The translations under genes were made by a program, and so were the position numbers. Below the pieces are notes generated by a model, which was not told the origin of the DNA, did not search any database, and saw only the letters and a program-made list of their open reading frames with translations. Shown piece by piece: positions 34,135 through 43,491 of a stretch of DNA of 64,000 nt (positions are counted from its first letter, which is position 1; every line of letters starts with the position of its first letter). The stretch comes from HIMB114 sp052048155 (lineage in GTDB: Bacteria > Pseudomonadota > Alphaproteobacteria > Pelagibacterales > Pelagibacteraceae): the NCBI RefSeq assembly GCF_052048155.1, contig NZ_JBNAIK010000001.1:211501-275500 (forward strand), given 5' to 3'.

Positions 34135-36410
34135 TATTTTATTATTTCTGAAGAATAAGCTGCAATAGATGCAAGATTTAAAATTTCTGAGCTAGATGAT
34201 CTAAGAGGAGCAACTTCTATCGGTTGGGCAAGTCCAATTAATAGAGGACCAATTACTTTACCACCACCTAATTCTTTAAGCATCTTTGTTGAAACTGCAG
34301 CAGCATGAATTGATGGCATGATAAGAACATTTGCATTTCCTACAATTTTTGAAAAAGGATATGTAGATTGAAATTTTGGATTTAAAGCTACATCTGGCTG
34401 CATTTCACCATCAAATAAAAAATCTACTTTTCTTTTTTCTAACATTTCAACAGCTTGTCTTACTCTTTTTGTTCGTTCAGTCTCTGGTTGACCAAATGTT
34501 GAATGAGATAATAGTGCAACTTTTGGATCGAAACCCAAAATTTCAGCTACTCTTGCACTTGAAATTGCAATTTCTACTAATTCTTCTGATGTGGGAAATT
34601 CATTTACGTTTGTATCTGCTATTAAAATTGTTTTTCCCTTTGATACATATAAACATAAACCAAAAAGTATTTCATTTTCTCGAGAGCCAACTGATTGGGC
34701 CAATTTATCAACTGTTGCAGAAAAGTGTCTCGTATTACCCGCGACCATTCCATCAGCGTCACCACATGCAACCATACAAGATCCCCATGTGACTCTGTCA
34801 GATTTTACCATTTTATCACATTCTTTTTCCAAGATACCTTTTCTTTGCAATTTTTCATAAAGATAGTTTTTATATTTTTCTGATTTTTCAACATCTGAAG
34901 AGTTTGTTATCTCAATATTAAAATTTTCATCTAAACCTATTTTTTTTAAAGACTCATTTAATTTTTCTTTATTTGCAATTAATATAGGTTCACCTAATCC
35001 ATAATTTTTAAACGCAATCGCAGCCTTTAAACTTTCTTCATCTTCACCCTCTGCAAAAACGATTCTTTTTTTAGTCTTTTTTATTTTTGAATTAATTCCC
35101 TGCATCAGTCCTACAGATGGATCAAGTCTTGCTTCTAGCTCATCAATATAAGCATCAAAATCTTTAATTGGTTTTTGAGCTACACCGCTATTCACAGCAG
35201 CTTTTGCGACTGCAGTAGGAATTGTTGTGATTAACCTAGGATCAAAAGTAGACGGTATTATGTAATTTTTTCCGTAATGAGGTCTGTCACCACCATAGGC
35301 CGCAACAACTTCATCCGGGACATCTTCTCTAGCTAGTTTTGCTATGGCTTGAGCTGCAGCTACTTTCATTTCTTCATTTATAGTTTTTGCTTGTACATCT
35401 AATGCTCCTCTAAAAATATATGGAAAACCAATTAAGTTATTTACTTGGTTTGGATAATCTGATCTTCCTGTAGCTATTATTGCATCATCTCTCACTTCTA
35501 AAACTTTTTCTGGTCTAATTTCTGGTTCAGGATTTGCACATGCAAATATGATCGGATTTTTTGCCATTGATTTAATCATATCTTGAGTAATTGCTCCTGC
35601 AGCAGACAAACCTAAAACTACATCAGCACCTTTGATAGCTTGTTCTAAAGTTCTATCTTTTGTATCAATTGCATGTTTAGATTTCCACTGATCGACTCCT
35701 TCTCTTCCACGATAGATAACGCCCTTCCGGTCACACATTGTTACGTTTTCATTTGGCACCCCAGAGTTTTTAAAAAGCTCAGTACAAGCAATAGCCGATG
35801 CACCTGCACCATTAACTACTATTTTTACATCTTTAATTGACTTGCCAGAAATATCTAATGCATTAATCAATCCAGCTGTTGTAATAATTGCTGTACCATG
35901 TTGATCGTCATGAAAAATGGGAATATCGACTAATTCTTTTAATTTTTGTTCAATAACAAAACAGTCTGGTGCGCCTATGTCTTCAAGATTAATTCCTCCA
36001 AAAGAGCATGCAATATTGCTTACAGTTTTAATAATATCCTCAGCATCTTGTGAGTCCACTTCGATGTCTATTGAGTCAATGTCAGCAAACCTTTTAAATA
36101 ATACTGACTTTCCCTCCATTACAGGTTTTGAGGCAAGAGCGCCAAGATTCCCTAAACCTAAAATTGCTGAACCGTTACTTACTACTGCAACTAAATTTCC
36201 TTTGCTTGTATATTCATAAGCAGTTTGTGGATTTTTAGATATTTCTAAAACAGGAACAGCTACACCGGGAGAATATGCAAGTGACAGATCTCTTTGAGTT
36301 GATAATTGTTTAGAAGATATAATTTCTATCTTTCCAGGCTTACCCTGAATGTGAAAATCTAATGCTTCTTTATCAGTATATTTCTCTATTGTTTCTTTTT
36401 TTTTAGGCAT
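34131..36410 (-). CDS. maeB: NADP-dependent malic enzyme with phosphotransacetylase-like C-terminal domain
   Basis: MaeB decarboxylates malate to pyruvate, producing NADPH. The 759-residue protein has the malic domain (about 1-160: SLAYSPGVAVPVLEI, then DIEVDSQDAEDI), the NAD(P) domain (about 165-410; VVNGAGASAIACTELF), and a phosphate acetyl/butyryltransferase-type domain (about 425-759) that is usually regulatory. A possible promoter on the minus strand is TTTACA (36471-36466), 17 bases, then TAATAA (36448-36443), but the -10 match is weak. It diverges from murJ by 69 bases. Confidence 0.96.
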   Translation of the reverse strand: MPKKKETIEKYTDKEALDFHIQGKPGKIEIISSKQLSTQRDLSLAYSPGVAVPVLEISKNPQTAYEYTSKGNLVAVVSNGSAILGLGNLGALASKPVMEGKSVLFKRFADIDSIDIEVDSQDAEDIIKTVSNIACSFGGINLEDIGAPDCFVIEQKLKELVDIPIFHDDQHGTAIITTAGLINALDISGKSIKDVKIVVNGAGASAIACTELFKNSGVPNENVTMCDRKGVIYRGREGVDQWKSKHAIDTKDRTLEQAIKGADVVLGLSAAGAITQDMIKSMAKNPIIFACANPEPEIRPEKVLEVRDDAIIATGRSDYPNQVNNLIGFPYIFRGALDVQAKTINEEMKVAAAQAIAKLAREDVPDEVVAAYGGDRPHYGKNYIIPSTFDPRLITTIPTAVAKAAVNSGVAQKPIKDFDAYIDELEARLDPSVGLMQGINSKIKKTKKRIVFAEGEDEESLKAAIAFKNYGLGEPILIANKEKLNESLKKIGLDENFNIEITNSSDVEKSEKYKNYLYEKLQRKGILEKECDKMVKSDRVTWGSCMVACGDADGMVAGNTRHFSATVDKLAQSVGSRENEILFGLCLYVSKGKTILIADTNVNEFPTSEELVEIAISSARVAEILGFDPKVALLSHSTFGQPETERTKRVRQAVEMLEKRKVDFLFDGEMQPDVALNPKFQSTYPFSKIVGNANVLIMPSIHAAAVSTKMLKELGGGKVIGPLLIGLAQPIEVAPLRSSSSEILNLASIAAYSSEIIKY

Positions 36411-36479
36411 TCAAAGTTTTGTCGTATTATTATGGTGGAAGATTATTAATCCAGAAGATATGAGGTGTAAACAACTTAT

Positions 36480-38009
36480 ATGAATATTTTAAAAGCAGTC
36501 AGTTCTTTTGGCTCATTAACACTTCTCAGCAGGGTCTTGGGTTACTTTAGAGATATATTAATAGCAATATTTGTTGGTACCACAGCAATGGCTGATGCTT
36601 TTTTTGTAGCCTTTAGACTTCCAAACACATTTAGGAGATTGTTTGCAGAAGGAACGTTTAATGCTGCTTTTATTCCTATTTATACAAAGCTGAAAGCTAA
36701 GAAAGACACTAAAAAATTTACAAATTTAGTTTTTAATTTTTTGTTAATAATTTTGTTAATTTTAACTTTAATTGCGGAAATTTTTATGGGTGGATTTATT
36801 TATTTAATTTCACCAGGTTTTGCATCAGATCCTGAAAAATTCAATCTAGCAATACAATTAAGTCGTATAACTTTCCCTTTTCTACTATTTGTATCATTAT
36901 CTTCTTTTTTTTCAGCAATATTAAATTCTAATGGAAAATTTGCAGTAGCAGCTGCAGCACCAATTATTTTAAATTTATTTTTAATTTTAGCAATTTTTTT
37001 AGCCAAATCTTTCGATCAATCATTTGTAAAATTTATGTCGATAGCAGTATTTTTAGCAGGATTAATTCAATTAATAATTTTAATAATTTATTGTAAAAAA
37101 TTCTTTTTTCCTAAAATTGATTTGATTATAAAATTTACTAATCAAGTTAAAATTTTCTTTAAAAAACTTCTACCTAGTATTTTTTCGTCAGGAGTAATGC
37201 AAATTAATATTTTAGTTGGAACCATAATAGCTTCATTTCAATCAAGTGCTGTTTCATACTTATATTATGCCGACCGTATATATCAATTACCACTTGCTAT
37301 ATCGGGAATTGCAATTGGAACTGTAGTTTTGCCAGTTTTGAGCAAAGTCATAATTAATGAAACACAAAACAATGTTTACTTCATACAAAATAGATCTGTT
37401 GAGTTATCTGTATTTTTATCAGCACCAGCAGCTATGGGAATTATTGTTGGAGCAGAACAAATAATTTCCTGTCTTTTTGGATACGGATCTTTTGATCAGG
37501 ACAGTATTAATAATACTGCAAATGCTCTAGTTATTTTTGGTTTTGGCTTACCAGCTTTTTCACTTTTAAAATTATATTCTAATTTTTATTTTGCTAGAGG
37601 AGATACAAATTTTCCATTTAAAGTTTCTGTGTTTACTGTTGTGACTAATATTTTGATAAGTATTATATTTTTTAAAAAATATGGTTTTTTATCTATCGCT
37701 GCTGGGACAACTATTTCATGTTGGCTGGCTATATTTATTTATAAATTCAATTTAAAAAAAAACAAATTTCATTTATCGGATAAACTTTTTATCGAAAGAT
37801 TTTCAAAGATTATAGCCTCTTCACTTATAATGGGTGCAATTTTATATTTTCAATTTTTCTATTTTAGAGAGGAGTTTTCATCTACATCTGTAAGCAAAGT
37901 TTTTTATTTATTTTTTGTGGTTGGAGATTCGATTATTGTCTATTTTCTTATAACTTCGTTGTTTAAAGCTTTTAGTATACAAGATTTTAAGTTAAAAAAT
38001 TATAAATGA
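36480..38009 (+). CDS. murJ: Lipid II flippase MurJ
   Basis: MurJ flips the peptidoglycan precursor lipid II across the inner membrane. The 509-residue protein has about 14 membrane segments and the family pattern GSLTLLSRVLGYFRDILIA (about 11-29), followed by ADAFFVAFRLPNTFRRLFAEG (about 38 onward) with the conserved Arg residues of the central cavity. It is followed by trpS with a 4-base overlap. The 69-base upstream gap is AT-rich; a GAGG motif lies about 17 bases before the ATG, further than is ideal for a ribosome-binding site. Confidence 0.96.
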   Translation: MNILKAVSSFGSLTLLSRVLGYFRDILIAIFVGTTAMADAFFVAFRLPNTFRRLFAEGTFNAAFIPIYTKLKAKKDTKKFTNLVFNFLLIILLILTLIAEIFMGGFIYLISPGFASDPEKFNLAIQLSRITFPFLLFVSLSSFFSAILNSNGKFAVAAAAPIILNLFLILAIFLAKSFDQSFVKFMSIAVFLAGLIQLIILIIYCKKFFFPKIDLIIKFTNQVKIFFKKLLPSIFSSGVMQINILVGTIIASFQSSAVSYLYYADRIYQLPLAISGIAIGTVVLPVLSKVIINETQNNVYFIQNRSVELSVFLSAPAAMGIIVGAEQIISCLFGYGSFDQDSINNTANALVIFGFGLPAFSLLKLYSNFYFARGDTNFPFKVSVFTVVTNILISIIFFKKYGFLSIAAGTTISCWLAIFIYKFNLKKNKFHLSDKLFIERFSKIIASSLIMGAILYFQFFYFREEFSSTSVSKVFYLFFVVGDSIIVYFLITSLFKAFSIQDFKLKNYK

Positions 38010-39007
38010 CTTCAAAAAGAGTTTTATCAGGTATTCAGCCAACTGGTAATTTGCATCTTGGTAATTATTTGGGCGCAATAAAAAACTTTGTAACTATGCA
38101 AAATGATTATGAGTGTTTTTATATGTTGGCAGATCTACATGCTATTACAGTTTCTGTAAATCCAGACGAACTAAGAGAAAATATTTTAAATACAGCCGCA
38201 ACTTTTTTAGCGTGTGGATTGGACGAAAAAAAAAATATTATTTTTTGCCAATCACAAGTTCAAGCGCATTCTGAATTGTCTTGGATTTTAAATTGTATCG
38301 CACGTGTTGGTTGGCTAAATCGAATGACTCAATTTAAGGAAAAGGCTGGTTCAAACAAAGAAAAAGCAAGTGTTGGATTATATACATATCCAATATTAAT
38401 GGCTGCTGATATTTTAATTTATCAGGCAACACATGTTCCTGTTGGCGAAGATCAAAAACAACATTTAGAACTCTGTAGAGATATAGCAACTAAGTTTAAT
38501 AATGATTATAAAAGTGATTTTTTTACAATTCCAGAGCCAATAATTCCAAAATCTGTTGCTCGAATTATGAGCTTAAGGGATGGAACTAAAAAAATGAGCA
38601 AGTCTGAAGAGTCAGATTTATCTCGTATAAATTTAACTGATAGCAAAGATCAAATTATGCAAAAAGTTAAAAAAGCTAAAACTGATAGTGAACCGATTAA
38701 TGAAAGGATACTAGCATTAGATACTAAAAGATATGAAGCTCAAAACTTAATTAAAATTTATGCAAGTTTAAATTCAGAGAGTCCAGAAAAAATTATAAAG
38801 AATTTTGATGGCAAAAGCTTCTCAGATTTTAAAAATAGTCTTGCAGAATTATTAGTAGAAAAAATAAGTCCAATTTCAGACAAAATTAAAGAATATAAAA
38901 ATGACAAAGAGCAACTTATAAAAATTTTAAAAAATGGAAACGAGCAGGCATCAAATACTGCCAATAAAACGATCATCGAAGTGAAAAAAATTGTAGGATT
39001 AATTTAA
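38006..39007 (+). CDS. trpS: Tryptophanyl-tRNA synthetase
   Basis: TrpRS charges tRNA-Trp. The 333-residue class I enzyme has the HIGH-equivalent PTGNLHLGNYLGAI (about 12-25), the VPVGEDQKQHLEL segment (about 145-157), and the KMSKS-type KKMSKSEES (about 196-204). The murJ-trpS-usp order is common in alphaproteobacteria. It overlaps murJ by 4 bases and the stress-protein gene by 1 base. Confidence 0.97.
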   Translation: MTSKRVLSGIQPTGNLHLGNYLGAIKNFVTMQNDYECFYMLADLHAITVSVNPDELRENILNTAATFLACGLDEKKNIIFCQSQVQAHSELSWILNCIARVGWLNRMTQFKEKAGSNKEKASVGLYTYPILMAADILIYQATHVPVGEDQKQHLELCRDIATKFNNDYKSDFFTIPEPIIPKSVARIMSLRDGTKKMSKSEESDLSRINLTDSKDQIMQKVKKAKTDSEPINERILALDTKRYEAQNLIKIYASLNSESPEKIIKNFDGKSFSDFKNSLAELLVEKISPISDKIKEYKNDKEQLIKILKNGNEQASNTANKTIIEVKKIVGLI

Positions 39008-39468
39008 TGAAAAAAAAGTTTTTAGTTGTAGTAGATAATAGTAAAGAGCTAAAAAATGCAATCCACTTTGCGGCTCAAAGAGCAAAGAATACTAACGGTA
39101 GTTTATCTATGCTTTATGTCATTGATCACGCAATTAATGCTCAATGGTCAAAAGTTGAGCATTTAATAGAACAAGAAGAAACTAGTGAAGCTAAAAAAAT
39201 ATGCCGATCATGGGCACAAAAAATAAAAGAAAATTTTGGGATTGAAACTGAGATAATTCTTAAATTAGGTAAAAGAGATGATGAGATAATAAAGGTCTTA
39301 ACTGAAGACAGCGATATACGTTTCTTAGTTCTTGCAACCTCTGAGGAAAGTGAAAACCCCGGTCCTATAATTAAATCCTTATTATCTAGTAAAATGAAAG
39401 ATTTATCCATACCCGTTGTTTTAGTTCCTGGCTCTATGAGCGAAAAAGATATAGATTCTATTGTATAA
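39007..39468 (+). CDS. Universal stress protein, UspA family
   Basis: The 153-residue product has the Usp fold: an N-terminal strand KFLVVVDNSKELKNAIHFAA (about 4-23), the strand GSLSMLYVID, and the C-terminal LLSSKMKDLSIPVVLVPGS (about 125-143). The ATP-binding G-2x-G-9x-G(S/T) pattern is degenerate, so nucleotide binding is uncertain. It is translationally linked to trpS by a 1-base overlap and lies 38 bases before nfuA. Role in stress is inferred from family only. Confidence 0.87.
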   Translation: MKKKFLVVVDNSKELKNAIHFAAQRAKNTNGSLSMLYVIDHAINAQWSKVEHLIEQEETSEAKKICRSWAQKIKENFGIETEIILKLGKRDDEIIKVLTEDSDIRFLVLATSEESENPGPIIKSLLSSKMKDLSIPVVLVPGSMSEKDIDSIV

Positions 39469-39506
39469 ACATTGAAAAATTGAGCCAAAAATAATACTTA
39501 AAGCCG

Positions 39507-40046
39507 ATGATAAATGTAGTCGACACACCCAATCCAGATACTAAAAAATTTGTTTTTGATCAGACGATTGTAAAAATTGGTTCAAAAGAATTCAAAAAAA
39601 GTGATCAGTCAAAAATTGATTTGGTAAATGATTTATTTTTAATTAAAGAATTAGAATTAGTCTATTTAGATAAAAATTTTATTTCTATTAAAAAAAATAA
39701 AGACTCATCATGGGACGATATTGTTCAAGATATTCTAGAAACGTTAAATAAAAGGATTTCTGAAAATTTTAATGCTCTATCTTTTGAAGAGGAAAGTCAA
39801 TTTACAGATGATATTTCAAAAAGAATTGAAGAAGTTTTAAATGAAAAAATTAGACCCGCTGTTGCTATGGATGGCGGTGATATTAGATTAAAATCATTTA
39901 AAGATGGGGTTGCTGAGGTGATGTTAAAAGGAGCTTGTGCGGGTTGTCCGAGCTCAACTGTAACATTAAAACATGGAGTGGAAAGAATGATCAAGCACTA
40001 TGTTCCTGAAGTAACTTCAGTTGAAGCATTTAATATTAATGAGTAA
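39507..40046 (+). CDS. nfuA: Fe-S cluster scaffold/carrier NfuA-type protein
   Basis: This 179-residue protein joins an Nfu N-terminal domain (INVVDTPNPDTKKFVFD, about 2-18) to a C-terminal NifU domain with the Fe-S-binding CxxC in GACAGCPSSTVTLKHGVE (about 142-159). It is the alphaproteobacterial form of the late-acting Fe-S carrier that delivers 4Fe-4S clusters to targets such as MiaB and LipA; miaB is about 2 kb downstream. The next gene starts 8 bases before the stop. Confidence 0.93.
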   Translation: MINVVDTPNPDTKKFVFDQTIVKIGSKEFKKSDQSKIDLVNDLFLIKELELVYLDKNFISIKKNKDSSWDDIVQDILETLNKRISENFNALSFEEESQFTDDISKRIEEVLNEKIRPAVAMDGGDIRLKSFKDGVAEVMLKGACAGCPSSTVTLKHGVERMIKHYVPEVTSVEAFNINE

Positions 40047-41208
40047 AAAAAAATATAATTATCTAAATCATTTAATACTTACAGCTAAAAAGTATGAGGT
40101 AGAAGAGTATCTTTTTTATGAGGAGAAAGGACGTAAGCTTACAGCTAAACAAATTGAATTAATTTTATTAAGGAATGGTATAGCCATTCCAAAAGACGAA
40201 ACTCCAAGATTATCAAAAGAACAAACACAAAGAGAGTCATATTTCAATTTAATGAGAGCAGGACTGATGGTTGCCTGTGTTTTTGCACTGGTATTATTGC
40301 CTGGAGTTATTCAAAAAAATACTGCCTTAGTAAAGTCGACTTATGCTCAAAAAGAACTAGCCTCAGTTAAGATTGAAGAACCAAAAGAAGATGTTGAAAA
40401 TAAGTTTTTTGAAGAAAGAGACACCAGAGGTTTCAATACGCCTCATGCAAGAAGTGTCTTAGCTTTATTCAATGAACTAAAATATGATTTAAAAGAGATA
40501 AGGGATGGGAAACCTGTTAAGCCTGTATTTTTCACTCAGCTTCCGCGAGGTATAAATGAATTAGAAAATATTCAAAATCGAAAAAAGATATTTATACAAA
40601 TTGTTTTGCCTTTAGTATTATCTGAAAATGAAGATATTTTAGCAGAGAGAAAAAAAATATTATTTTTATCAAAATCTTCAAAAATTTCTAAAACCGACAA
40701 AAACTGGTTAGAAGAAAAATTTAAATACTACAAAGTTAAGAGTGGTGACTTTAATTTACTGTTGGAAAGAGCTGATATCATTCCACCGTCACTCGCAATA
40801 GCTCAAGCAGCATATGAAAGTGGTTGGGGCACATCAAGGTTTGCGCTGGAAGGTAATTCCTTATTCGGTCAAAGAACTTGGAAGAAAAACGCAGGAATTA
40901 TTCCTTTGGATAGAGATGAAGATCAGTCATTTAAAGTAACAAAATTTGATATTATTAGAGCTTCGGTTAAAGCTTATAAAAAAAATCTAAATACTCACAA
41001 ATCATACGAAGGACTAAGACAAGAAAGATCAAAAATGAGAAATGATAATTTAGAAATTTCTGGTCTTGAGCTATCGAAGCATCTAGATAAATACTCTGAA
41101 ATTAAAGATAAATATGTTTTTTATTTACAAAAGATTATTGAGCAAAATAGCCTTACAGATTTTGATAAATCCATTCTTCTTCCAACAAAAAAATTAAATT
41201 TAGCGTAA
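40039..41208 (+). CDS. Bax-like membrane-anchored glucosaminidase-domain protein
   Basis: The 389-residue protein has a cytoplasmic N-terminus (about 70 residues), one membrane segment (about 73-93, GLMVACVFALVLLPGVI), and a periplasmic part whose C-terminal third is a glucosaminidase/Bax domain: PPSLAIAQAAYESGWGTSRF (about 247-266) holds the likely catalytic Glu, followed by GNSLFGQRTW. It probably cleaves peptidoglycan. ATG at 40039 was chosen over a TTG at 40021 because it lies 8 bases inside nfuA and gives a good Lys-rich start. Confidence 0.83.
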   Translation: MSKKKYNYLNHLILTAKKYEVEEYLFYEEKGRKLTAKQIELILLRNGIAIPKDETPRLSKEQTQRESYFNLMRAGLMVACVFALVLLPGVIQKNTALVKSTYAQKELASVKIEEPKEDVENKFFEERDTRGFNTPHARSVLALFNELKYDLKEIRDGKPVKPVFFTQLPRGINELENIQNRKKIFIQIVLPLVLSENEDILAERKKILFLSKSSKISKTDKNWLEEKFKYYKVKSGDFNLLLERADIIPPSLAIAQAAYESGWGTSRFALEGNSLFGQRTWKKNAGIIPLDRDEDQSFKVTKFDIIRASVKAYKKNLNTHKSYEGLRQERSKMRNDNLEISGLELSKHLDKYSEIKDKYVFYLQKIIEQNSLTDFDKSILLPTKKLNLA

Positions 41209-41213
41209 GCTAA

Positions 41214-41729
41214 ATGGTTAAAAATAAATCGTTAATAATTAATTTTACTTTAGGCAATGGATCTTTTTTTCTAATTTCAGATAACAAAACTTTTACTAAA
41301 AAAATTAAAAATTTGCATAAAACAGAAAAATTACCATTAGTATTTTTTGATTTTTTAAAAAAAAAAAAACTAAAGCTAGATAGTTCTTTCGTAATTTATG
41401 TAAATGTCGGACCTGGTCAAATAATTTCAATAAGAAATTCTATTGTTTTGTCAAAAATAATTTCTCTAGTATTTGGTTGCAAGTTATTAGCTTTTAACAA
41501 TTTTGATTTATTAAATGCAAAAAAACATAAAAAGACCAAAGCTTTAATTTCTCTTAAAAATCAAAATATATTATTAAATGTAAAAAATAAAAATATTAAT
41601 AAAATAAAAAAAGAAGATTTAGCAAAATTTAACAATTATAAGTCAAATTTGGAATTAAATATTAAAGACATAAAGTCTTTATTATTGAAGAATAGATTTG
41701 CTAAGAAAATTGTACCAATTTCATTCTAG
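41214..41729 (+). CDS. tsaB: TsaB-like protein, divergent and short
   Basis: TsaB partners TsaD and TsaE in making t6A at position 37 of ANN-decoding tRNAs. The 171-residue product is about 50 shorter than most TsaB and matches only the N-terminal actin-like domain, with VNVGPGQIISIRNSIVLSKI (about 63-82) replacing the family GPGSFTGLRIG signature. The second domain seems reduced. A run of 12 A (41357-41368) stays in frame. It stands where tsaB-rimI usually precede fur, miaB and phoH; rimI is absent. Identity depends partly on that context. Confidence 0.65.
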   Translation: MVKNKSLIINFTLGNGSFFLISDNKTFTKKIKNLHKTEKLPLVFFDFLKKKKLKLDSSFVIYVNVGPGQIISIRNSIVLSKIISLVFGCKLLAFNNFDLLNAKKHKKTKALISLKNQNILLNVKNKNINKIKKEDLAKFNNYKSNLELNIKDIKSLLLKNRFAKKIVPISF

Positions 41730-41747
41730 TTAAAATATAATTCACAA

Positions 41748-42182
41748 ATGATTAAAACATCTCCATTTGCGATAAGTTTGGAAAAAATTTGCCAGGACCG
41801 AGGCTTAAGGTTAACAGATCAAAGAAAAGTTATCGTAAGATTATTAGAAGAGACTATTTCAGACACAAAGTTTCATCCTGATGTTGATGAAATATTTAAT
41901 AGGGCTGTAAAAATAGATAAAAAAATTAGTGTTGCTACTGTTTACAGAACGGTAAAGTTACTTGAAGAAAACGGAATTATTGAAAAACATGATTTTAAAG
42001 CTGGTAAAGCAAGATATGAAGTTGCAACAGAAAATCATCACGATCATCTAATAGATGTTAATTCAGGTGAAATTATTGAATTTGTAGATGATGAGATTGA
42101 AACTTTAAAAAAAAAAATTGCCAAGAGGTTGGGCTACGAGCTCATTGATCATCGTTTAGAGCTTTATTGTAAAAAAAAATGA
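41748..42182 (+). CDS. fur: Fur-family metal regulator, alphaproteobacterial Fur/Mur type
   Basis: The 144-residue repressor has the Fur winged helix (about 15-85; VATVYRTVKLLEENGII recognition region) and a dimerisation domain with the regulatory metal ligands NHHDHLIDV (about 97-105) and EIIEFVDDEIETL. The structural-zinc CxxC of E. coli Fur is replaced (DVNSGE), as in alphaproteobacterial manganese-responsive Mur. It could therefore sense Mn or Fe. A run of 11 A (42107-42117) stays in frame. It overlaps miaB by 4 bases. Confidence 0.9.
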   Translation: MIKTSPFAISLEKICQDRGLRLTDQRKVIVRLLEETISDTKFHPDVDEIFNRAVKIDKKISVATVYRTVKLLEENGIIEKHDFKAGKARYEVATENHHDHLIDVNSGEIIEFVDDEIETLKKKIAKRLGYELIDHRLELYCKKK

Positions 42183-43486
42183 ATCAAAAAAAATTCTATA
42201 TTAAAACGTTTGGGTGTCAGATGAATGAATACGATTCAAATAAAATTTCTGATTTAATGAACAGTATTGCATATCAAAAAATAGATAAGATTGACGAAGC
42301 TGACTGTTTTATTTTCAACACTTGCCATATTAGAGAAAAAGCAACTCAAAAAGTTTATTCAGACATTGGCAAAATAAAAAAAATTTATAAAAATAAGAAA
42401 AAACCAATTTTTGTTCTTGCTGGATGTGTAGCACAAGCCGAGTCATCTATGGTTTTTGAAAAAAGTGATTATGTTGATATTGTTGTAGGACCTCAGGCTT
42501 ACCACAAATTACCCTCTTTAATTAAAAGCTTCCAAAGCAACAGACAAAGATCTGTTGAAACCGAACTGGATGTAGATGGAAAATTTGATGTTTTAAAAAA
42601 TTTAAAAAATACTAAATCGAAAATATCAAGTTTTGTGACTATACAAGAAGGTTGTGATAAATTTTGCAAATTTTGTGTTGTGCCATACACACGTGGTCCA
42701 GAATTTTCCAGAGATCATAATAAAATATTAGACGAAATTTTGTTGTTAACAGATAACGGTACTAAAGAAATTGTTCTTCTTGGCCAAAATGTTAGTGCAT
42801 ATAAAAATAATGATATCTCTTTGGCAAAATTAATAAAAAAAATAGCAAAAATTAATAATGTAAAAAGAATAAGATTTACGACTTCACATCCAAATGATTT
42901 TGATCAAGAATTAATATCTTTATTTGGAGAAGAGCCTAAATTGATGCCACAACTGCATTTACCGGTTCAATCAGGTTCTGATAAAATTTTGAAACTAATG
43001 AATAGAAATCATACCCGTTCAGATTATTTAAACCTTATAGAAAAATTTAGAAAAGAAAAATCAGATATTCAGTTTTCAAGTGATTTTATAGTTGGATTTC
43101 CAGGAGAAACTAATGAAGATCATCTTGATACAATAAATTTAGTTAAAGAAGTAAAGTTTTCACTATCTTATTCATTTATTTATAGTCAAAGGCCAGGTAC
43201 ACCAGCCACAAATTTAAGTGAAGTAGACAATAATATATCACAAAAAAGATTAGAAGAACTACAAGGTCTTTTGTTCAAACAGCAAATTGAGTTCAATCAC
43301 TCTATGATTAATCATGAGAATAGTGTTTTGTTTGAGAACAAAACACAAAATGAAGAACAATTTTTTGGTCGCAATCAATATATGACGCCAGTATTTATTA
43401 AAAATACTGTAATTAAAGCTGGCGAAATAAAGAAAATTTTTATAGAAAATGCTAATAGAAATAATTTATTTGGCAGAATAGCGTAA
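42179..43486 (+). CDS. miaB: tRNA-2-methylthio-N6-isopentenyladenosine37 synthase MiaB
   Basis: MiaB adds a methylthio group to i6A37 in tRNA. The 435-residue radical-SAM enzyme has the UPF0004 domain with three cluster cysteines (KTFGCQMNEYDSNK, NTCHIREKA, LAGCVAQ), the radical-SAM motif CDKFCKFCVVPYTRG (about 159-173) and a C-terminal TRAM domain. It needs two 4Fe-4S clusters, and the nfuA gene lies upstream in the same run. It begins with ATG overlapping fur. Confidence 0.97.
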   Translation: MNQKKFYIKTFGCQMNEYDSNKISDLMNSIAYQKIDKIDEADCFIFNTCHIREKATQKVYSDIGKIKKIYKNKKKPIFVLAGCVAQAESSMVFEKSDYVDIVVGPQAYHKLPSLIKSFQSNRQRSVETELDVDGKFDVLKNLKNTKSKISSFVTIQEGCDKFCKFCVVPYTRGPEFSRDHNKILDEILLLTDNGTKEIVLLGQNVSAYKNNDISLAKLIKKIAKINNVKRIRFTTSHPNDFDQELISLFGEEPKLMPQLHLPVQSGSDKILKLMNRNHTRSDYLNLIEKFRKEKSDIQFSSDFIVGFPGETNEDHLDTINLVKEVKFSLSYSFIYSQRPGTPATNLSEVDNNISQKRLEELQGLLFKQQIEFNHSMINHENSVLFENKTQNEEQFFGRNQYMTPVFIKNTVIKAGEIKKIFIENANRNNLFGRIA

Positions 43487-43491
43487 ATTAA

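Noticed and set aside
34376..34883. Several overlapping plus-strand frames opposite maeB
   Set aside because: Low-complexity, Leu/His-rich translations in two frames over a conserved gene; shadows.
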